From AC-32 sp963813435 (GTDB lineage: Bacteria; Actinomycetota; Thermoleophilia; Gaiellales; Gaiellaceae): a DNA stretch of 64,000 nucleotides. Shown here piece after piece: positions 60,140 to 64,000 of the stretch (positions within the stretch are counted from its first letter, which is position 1; each line of letters begins with the position of its first letter). The notes below the pieces were generated by a model. That model saw nothing but the letters and a program-made list of their open reading frames with translations, was not told the DNA's origin and did no database searches. The DNA lies in contig CAWEYY010000004.1 in assembly GCA_963813435.1 (NCBI GenBank), positions 186,001 to 250,000 on the forward strand, given 5' to 3'. The translations under genes were made by a program, and so were the position numbers.

Positions 60140-60744
60140 AGCGCGAGGTCGGCCAGCCACGCGGACACCGCAGCCTCCAAGGCCGCGCTGCTCCGCAGCG
60201 AGTGCGTGCCCGAGATCACCGCGACCGTGCGGCCCGGTCCGGCCGGAGGCATCCCGAAGGGGTCGCGCTCGCCCTGGACGACGAGCGTCGGGACCTGAAC
60301 GGCCTCGAGCTCCGGTAGCCGGCTCTTCGTGGGGTCGTCCCCCTTGCCGGGCGGATGGAGGGGAAACGCGAGGCACAGCACCGCGGCCGCGCGGACCTCG
60401 GCGGCGGTCCGGCACGCGACGCGCGCACCCGACGACCGCCCGCCGGTCACGATCGGCAGCCCGCGCAGAGTGTCGTTGCGCAGCTGCGAGACCACGGCGA
60501 TCCAGGCCGCGTCGAGCTGGTGCGCAGGCGCCGGGCTCCGCCGCCCGGCAACGCGGTAGGGCTGCTCGACGAGCGCCACGCTCATCCCTGCCGCGTGCGC
60601 GGCGCTCGCAGCCCCGCCGAGGTCCGGCGACCCGACCCCGCCGCCCGCGCCGTGGCCGAGCACGACCCCGGCCACGGGCGATTCGACCGGTTGCAGATGC
60701 ACCCGCGCGGGCCCGTGCGGGGTCTCCAGGACCTCGGTGCTCAG
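60136..60744 (-). CDS. Alpha/beta hydrolase (KANL3/Tex30-like)
   Basis: The protein is about 202 residues. 'AGVVLGHGAGGGVGSPDLGG' is the oxyanion loop, 'IVTGGRSSGARVACRTAAEV' the nucleophile elbow and 'TLVVQGERDPFGMPPAG' the acid. The start is uncertain. CTG 60744 gives a CTGA overlap with the upstream stop and keeps the first beta strand ('EVLETPHGPARVHLQPVE'). The nearest conventional start is GTG 60702, which removes it. It ends in a shared CTAG with the peptidase gene. Confidence 0.8.
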   Translation of the reverse strand: MSTEVLETPHGPARVHLQPVESPVAGVVLGHGAGGGVGSPDLGGAASAAHAAGMSVALVEQPYRVAGRRSPAPAHQLDAAWIAVVSQLRNDTLRGLPIVTGGRSSGARVACRTAAEVRAAAVLCLAFPLHPPGKGDDPTKSRLPELEAVQVPTLVVQGERDPFGMPPAGPGRTVAVISGTHSLRSSAALEAAVSAWLADLAL

Positions 60745-61397
60745 GACTCGGCCCGGAACGAGATCCCGTCGAGGTAGAGCCGTGAAGTGAGCTGGGGAAA
60801 CGAGCCGTTCGTCACGGACACCCCACCGTCGACGGCGGCCGCGAAGCCCGATCCCGCGATCGACACGATCGTTGTCTGCCCGTTCGTGCACTCGCACGCC
60901 GCCGGGAGGAACGTGAACTTGCCGCTCGCCGGCCGGTAGCCCGGCGGCAGCTGGAAGATGACGTTGTTCGCCGGCCCGCCGTAGATGTTGCCCTTGAGGT
61001 GGACGATGCCTTCACGGTCCTTGTAGAAGCTCAGAGGCTCGTCTGCGGGGTTGTAGCCGTTTTGCCAGGAATGCTGAAAGACCGGCTCGCCGGTCGCGCC
61101 GACGAGGTGGAACGCCTCCGATGTGGCCACGTTCTGAGCCGTGGTCGCGCTCGGGACGGTGCCGAGCGTCGACGCGTTGATCTGTGCGCCCGTGAGCGAA
61201 TTGCGCGCGACCTTCGATCCGGTCACGGCGCCGCGGGCGAGCTTCCGGTTGGTGACTGCGCCCTTCTTCAACTGCCTGCTCCCGACGCTGTTCGCGGGCA
61301 GCCTCACCGCTGCATAGGCGGTGCCGCCGAGCGAGATCGCAAGCGTGGTGCAGGCGACGACCATCGCCGGTGAGGGCCGATTGATCCCAAGCCGCAT
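60741..61397 (-). CDS. Secreted surface protein with 'QLKKGAVTNRKL' repeats
   Basis: The 218-residue protein has a signal peptide ('MVVACTTLAISLGGTAYAAV'). It then shows the repeat run 'SVGSRQLKKGAVTNRKLARG', 'AVTGSKVARNSLTGAQINAS', which I associate with secreted proteins of Thermoleophilia-type actinobacteria. The C-terminal half is a beta-rich domain ('GIVHLKGNIYGGPANNVIFQ', with 'AACECTNGQTT'). The function is unknown. ATG follows AAGAGGAGGAACC. Confidence 0.82.
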   Translation of the reverse strand: MRLGINRPSPAMVVACTTLAISLGGTAYAAVRLPANSVGSRQLKKGAVTNRKLARGAVTGSKVARNSLTGAQINASTLGTVPSATTAQNVATSEAFHLVGATGEPVFQHSWQNGYNPADEPLSFYKDREGIVHLKGNIYGGPANNVIFQLPPGYRPASGKFTFLPAACECTNGQTTIVSIAGSGFAAAVDGGVSVTNGSFPQLTSRLYLDGISFRAES

Positions 61398-61450
61398 GGT
61401 TCCTCCTCTTCGTCCGTTCCGGGGAAGAGGGGCCGAGCACCTCCGCCTGC

Positions 61451-61472
61451 CAGGAGGCACGACGCCCTCCTG
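61451..61472. repeat. Small inverted repeat in divergent gap
   Basis: CAGGAGG (61451-61457) and CCTCCTG (61466-61472) flank an 8-nt spacer, in the 167-nt gap between the surface protein (minus) and the small membrane protein (plus). It may be an operator or leader stem. Confidence 0.35.
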
Positions 61473-61564
61473 TCGAATGGGACTTCTAGAACGTAGGCGA
61501 CCTGCTGTCCAGCGCGAGCCGGCCGCCGTTGCGCGTCCTGCCGCCCGGTGGAAGACTCTAAGCC

Positions 61565-61981
61565 GTGGTTGCCGCCCAGCCATCGGGATCGCAGGACGAA
61601 TCGGACAAGCAGTCCGGCGGCGGCTGGATCGAAGCGCTCAGGACGATCGCCGGTTTGCTCGCCGTCCTGCTCGGCCTGGCCGCGCTGACTCTGATCGCGC
61701 TCTTCGGCATGGGCTTCGTCAAGACCGACAACCCGAGCGTGGTCTCGATCGCGACCGCGAGCTTCGGCGTGATCGGGACGGTCGTCGGCGCCTACTTCGG
61801 CGCGAAGGTCAGCAACGACAGCACCCAAAAGGCGATCGAAGGTACCCAGAAGGCCATCGACGGGATGAAGGACGAGTCGGCCAAGGCGCAGTCGTTTGCC
61901 GCGCATCTCGACCCGAAGCAGGCCTCGGACGCGATCGACCAGTACCAACGCCTGCGCAGCGAGAGCGACTCGAGCAAGTAG
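61565..61981 (+). CDS. Small membrane protein with two helices and a charged repeat tail, unknown
   Basis: The 138-residue protein starts at GTG. Two membrane helices ('IAGLLAVLLGLAALTLIALF' and 'SVVSIATASFGVIGTVVGAY') are followed by a repeat ('STQKAIEGTQKAIDGMKDES') and a helical tail. No family is recognised. It lies 6 nt upstream of the SRPBCC gene. Confidence 0.7.
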   Translation: MVAAQPSGSQDESDKQSGGGWIEALRTIAGLLAVLLGLAALTLIALFGMGFVKTDNPSVVSIATASFGVIGTVVGAYFGAKVSNDSTQKAIEGTQKAIDGMKDESAKAQSFAAHLDPKQASDAIDQYQRLRSESDSSK

Positions 61982-61987
61982 GCCGAC

Positions 61988-62440
61988 GTGGAGATCGACT
62001 CGGCAGCGCCTGCAGTCGCACGAGGCGAGATCGACATCGCAGCGAGGCCCGAGGTCGTCTGGGACGTCCTCGCCGACATCGAGGGCTGGCCGCGCTGGAA
62101 CGCGAGCATCGCCTCGGCCGAGCTCGACGGCGAGCTCGCGCCCGGCTCGACGTTCCGATGGAAGGCAGGCCCCGGCACGATCACCTCGACGCTCAGGCAC
62201 GTTGACCCGCCGCGGGAACTCGGGTGGACCGGGACGACGTTCGGGATCAAGGCGGTCCACGTCCACCGGCTCGAGCAGCGGGGCGACTCCACACACGTCA
62301 CCTCGGAGGAGTCATGGGCCGGACTGCCCGTGCGGCTCCTGCGAGGGCGCATGCAGAAGACGCTCCAGAAGGCGCTCGACGAGGGCCTGGCGCTGCTGAA
62401 GGCGGAGGCGCAACGCCGCACCGGAGGCGGGCTCGACTAA
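61988..62440 (+). CDS. SRPBCC-family protein (polyketide cyclase/dehydrase-like)
   Basis: The 150-residue protein opens 'ARGEIDIAARPEVVWDVLAD' and has 'IEGWPRWNASIASAELDGEL' and 'FRWKAGPGTITSTLRHVDPP', typical of START/Bet v1-like hydrophobic-ligand folds. The GTG start lies 6 nt after the previous gene. Its end overlaps the convergent gene by 4 nt. The ligand is unknown. Confidence 0.85.
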   Translation: MEIDSAAPAVARGEIDIAARPEVVWDVLADIEGWPRWNASIASAELDGELAPGSTFRWKAGPGTITSTLRHVDPPRELGWTGTTFGIKAVHVHRLEQRGDSTHVTSEESWAGLPVRLLRGRMQKTLQKALDEGLALLKAEAQRRTGGGLD

Positions 62441-62757
62441 GTCGGGCTGCGGCGCTGCTCCGAGGAGGCGAACAGCGCGATCCCGGCGGCGGCCAGCGCG
62501 ACCGCCACGAGGAACTGGATGAGCCAGCCGACGTCGAACAGGCTCGCGAGGATCCCGCCGAGGAGGCTCGCACCGACCCCGACGAGCGCCGTCGCGAGGA
62601 CGCTGATCTCGTGCCGCCCGGGGAGCACGAGCCGCCCAAGCGCGCCAATGACGAGACCGGTGGCTACGAGCCAGAGCAGATTGAATGCCAGGCCGACGAG
62701 CGACCCCGCCAGCAGCAGGACGAGGACGACGATCAGCAGGACGATGACGACCGCCAC
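62437..62757 (-). CDS. GlsB/YeaQ/YmgE-like small membrane protein
   Basis: The 106-residue protein has three to four membrane helices. 'LLWLVATGLVIGALGRLVLP' and 'ALVGVGASLLGGILASLFDV' match the GlsB/YeaQ family, usually linked to stress. The LV-rich N-terminal helix extends from residue 2. It stands 25 nt downstream of the hydrolase-cyclase gene on the same strand. Confidence 0.8.
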   Translation of the reverse strand: MAVVIVLLIVVLVLLLAGSLVGLAFNLLWLVATGLVIGALGRLVLPGRHEISVLATALVGVGASLLGGILASLFDVGWLIQFLVAVALAAAGIALFASSEQRRSPT

Positions 62758-62782
62758 GGCGTGGACGCTAGCGAATGAAGCG

Positions 62783-64000
62783 CTAGGAGGCGGCCGCCGA
62801 GTCGACGGCGAACAGGCTCCACTCGCCGGGCACGCCCTTGAGCTCGTGCGGGCCCCGGTCGGCGAACCTCATCTCTGAGCCGATCACGAGATCCTTCACG
62901 GTGTTCGAGACCAGCACCTCGTCCGTCCCGGCCAGCGCCGCGATTCGGGCGGCGATGTGGACGGCGATCCCGGCGAGCTTTCCGTCGGCGACCTCGCACT
63001 CGCCCGTGTGGAGCCCGGCCCTGATCGAGAGGCCGAGGGCGCTCACCGACTCGGCGATCGCCTCCGCGCAGCGGATCCCGCGCGCGGGCCCGTCGAACGA
63101 CGCGACGAAGCCGTCGCCCGCGGTGTCGATCTCCTGGCCGCGGAACCGCTCGAGCTGACGCCTCACCAGCGCGTGGTGGCGCTCGAGGAGCGCGCGCCAT
63201 TCCCGGTCGCCGAGCTCCGAGGCGAGCGCGGTCGACCCGACGATGTCCGTGAAGAGGATCGTGGCGAGCACGCGGTCGGGCTCGGGCGCCGTGCGCGCCC
63301 CGGTCAGGAACTCCTGAACCTCCCCGAGCAAGGGATCGGTCTCGCCGACCCACGGCAGGTGGTCCTCGCCCGGAAGCTCGACGAGCCGCGCGCCTGAGAT
63401 GTGCTCGGCGAGGTACTCGGCCTCGCCGCGCGGCGTGATCAGATCCTCGCCCTCGTGGCGCCATGCGGCGGCGCCGTGGCCGAAGCGCGCATCGCTCCGG
63501 TACATGACGAGGGTCGGCACGGAGATCGTCGGCAGCACGTCGCGGACGTCGATCTGGCTGTTCATCCGCAGGAGCGCCAGCGCGGCCCCCGGGCTCGCCG
63601 CGCTTCGCAGGAACGTCCGCCAGGTCTCGCGATACCCCGCCTCGTCCGCGCGGCTCGGCGCGGGCACGCTGGGATCGATCGCGTCGGGCCAGTTGCGCTC
63701 GAGCTCCTGGAACCGCGCGTCGAGCTCCTCCTGGGTCATCAGCTTCGCGCCCGCGCGCGCGAAGGAGCCGTAGAGGATCAGCGCGGCCGTGCGCTCCGGG
63801 TAGGTCGCGGCGAAGAGCGCGCCCATCGCGCCGCCCTCGGAGACGCCCATCAGCGCGGCTCGCTCCGACCCGACCGCGTCCATGACCGCGCGGACGTCGT
63901 CCATCCGCTCCTCCAGGATCGGCAGCTGGTTCACGGGCACCCGGTCGGAGAGCCCGGTGCCGCGCTTGTCGAAGACGATCAGCCGTGCGAACGACGCGAG
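62783..64000 (-). CDS. Alpha/beta hydrolase fused to class III cyclase (N-terminus beyond window)
   Basis: The frame is open to the window end, so the N-terminus is missing. About 405 residues remain. The hydrolase part has 'LIVFDKRGTGLSD', the nucleophile elbow 'ALMGVSEGGAMGALF' and 'PGEDHLPWVGE' for the His. The C-terminal cyclase has 'TILFTDIVGSTALASELG', 'EIDTAGDGFVASFDGP' and 'GIAVHIAARIAALAG'. The layout matches M. tuberculosis Rv1900c (from memory). It probably links substrate or light-independent sensing to cAMP production; this is inference. Confidence 0.9.
   Translation of the reverse strand, partial: LASFARLIVFDKRGTGLSDRVPVNQLPILEERMDDVRAVMDAVGSERAALMGVSEGGAMGALFAATYPERTAALILYGSFARAGAKLMTQEELDARFQELERNWPDAIDPSVPAPSRADEAGYRETWRTFLRSAASPGAALALLRMNSQIDVRDVLPTISVPTLVMYRSDARFGHGAAAWRHEGEDLITPRGEAEYLAEHISGARLVELPGEDHLPWVGETDPLLGEVQEFLTGARTAPEPDRVLATILFTDIVGSTALASELGDREWRALLERHHALVRRQLERFRGQEIDTAGDGFVASFDGPARGIRCAEAIAESVSALGLSIRAGLHTGECEVADGKLAGIAVHIAARIAALAGTDEVLVSNTVKDLVIGSEMRFADRGPHELKGVPGEWSLFAVDSAAAS

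Overview
The window comes from a compact, GC-rich actinobacterium, probably a member of the Thermoleophilia (Gaiellales/Solirubrobacterales-like). Supporting signs are an F420 biosynthesis operon, a CarH-type regulator, DUF2277 and DUF3140 proteins, a surface protein with 'QLKKGAVTNRKLARGAVT'-type repeats, many GTG starts, and many 4-nt start/stop overlaps. The taxonomic call is inference. I see no rRNA or tRNA genes, CRISPR arrays, insertion sequences or integrases.

Positions 1-25024 are one large surface-polysaccharide locus. It holds about thirteen glycosyltransferase proteins (GT4, GT2, a GT-C-like membrane enzyme and a GT2-GT4 fusion), a sugar nucleotidyltransferase, six SAM methyltransferases, a Wzx-like flippase, and a Wzm/Wzt ABC exporter whose ATPase carries a C-terminal carbohydrate-binding-like domain. 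The genes lie in alternating plus- and minus-strand operons. Several methyltransferases have coiled-coil tails, which together with Wzt suggests chain-end modification coupled to export (inference).

Positions 25034-30460 are a cofactor block. hemE and hemH (heme) are followed by a 91-residue unknown protein, then cofC, cofD, an F420-dependent NADP reductase and cofE (F420), with nearly every junction overlapping. Positions 30517-33962 hold a CarH-like B12 photoreceptor-repressor with a downstream ureohydrolase. Divergent from it is a run of small membrane proteins, a fasciclin protein and a DUF3140 protein. The 91-bp divergent promoter carries five exact-period 11-bp repeats with an ACA core, the arrangement expected of a CarH operator. 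I consider this the most interesting system in the window.

Positions 34016-41335 hold secreted proteins: a PF03640-type lipoprotein relative, two paralogous seven-repeat RCC1 propellers flanking a twin-arginine intradiol dioxygenase, a 291-residue unknown and a PhoX-like phosphatase. Positions 41472-50467 are mixed: a zinc-ribbon/cyclase/AAA/TPR protein, DUF2277, VOC, an ABC exporter, a beta-carbonic anhydrase, cspA with a small basic neighbour, a GT2 and a DUF218 protein. A 378-nt divergent gap at 48865-49242 contains unexplained hairpins.

Positions 51294-58321 are a LacI-controlled sugar-uptake operon: regulator, binding protein, two permeases, GH1 beta-glucosidase and ATPase. The GH1 gene is interrupted by two single-base insertions. 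Positions 58431-64000 hold a ZIP transporter, a G1 glutamic-peptidase-like protein, an alpha/beta hydrolase, a repeat-bearing surface protein, small membrane and SRPBCC proteins, and a hydrolase-cyclase fusion that runs off the window. Several start codons sit 6-8 nt after TANNNT boxes, suggesting frequent leaderless transcription.
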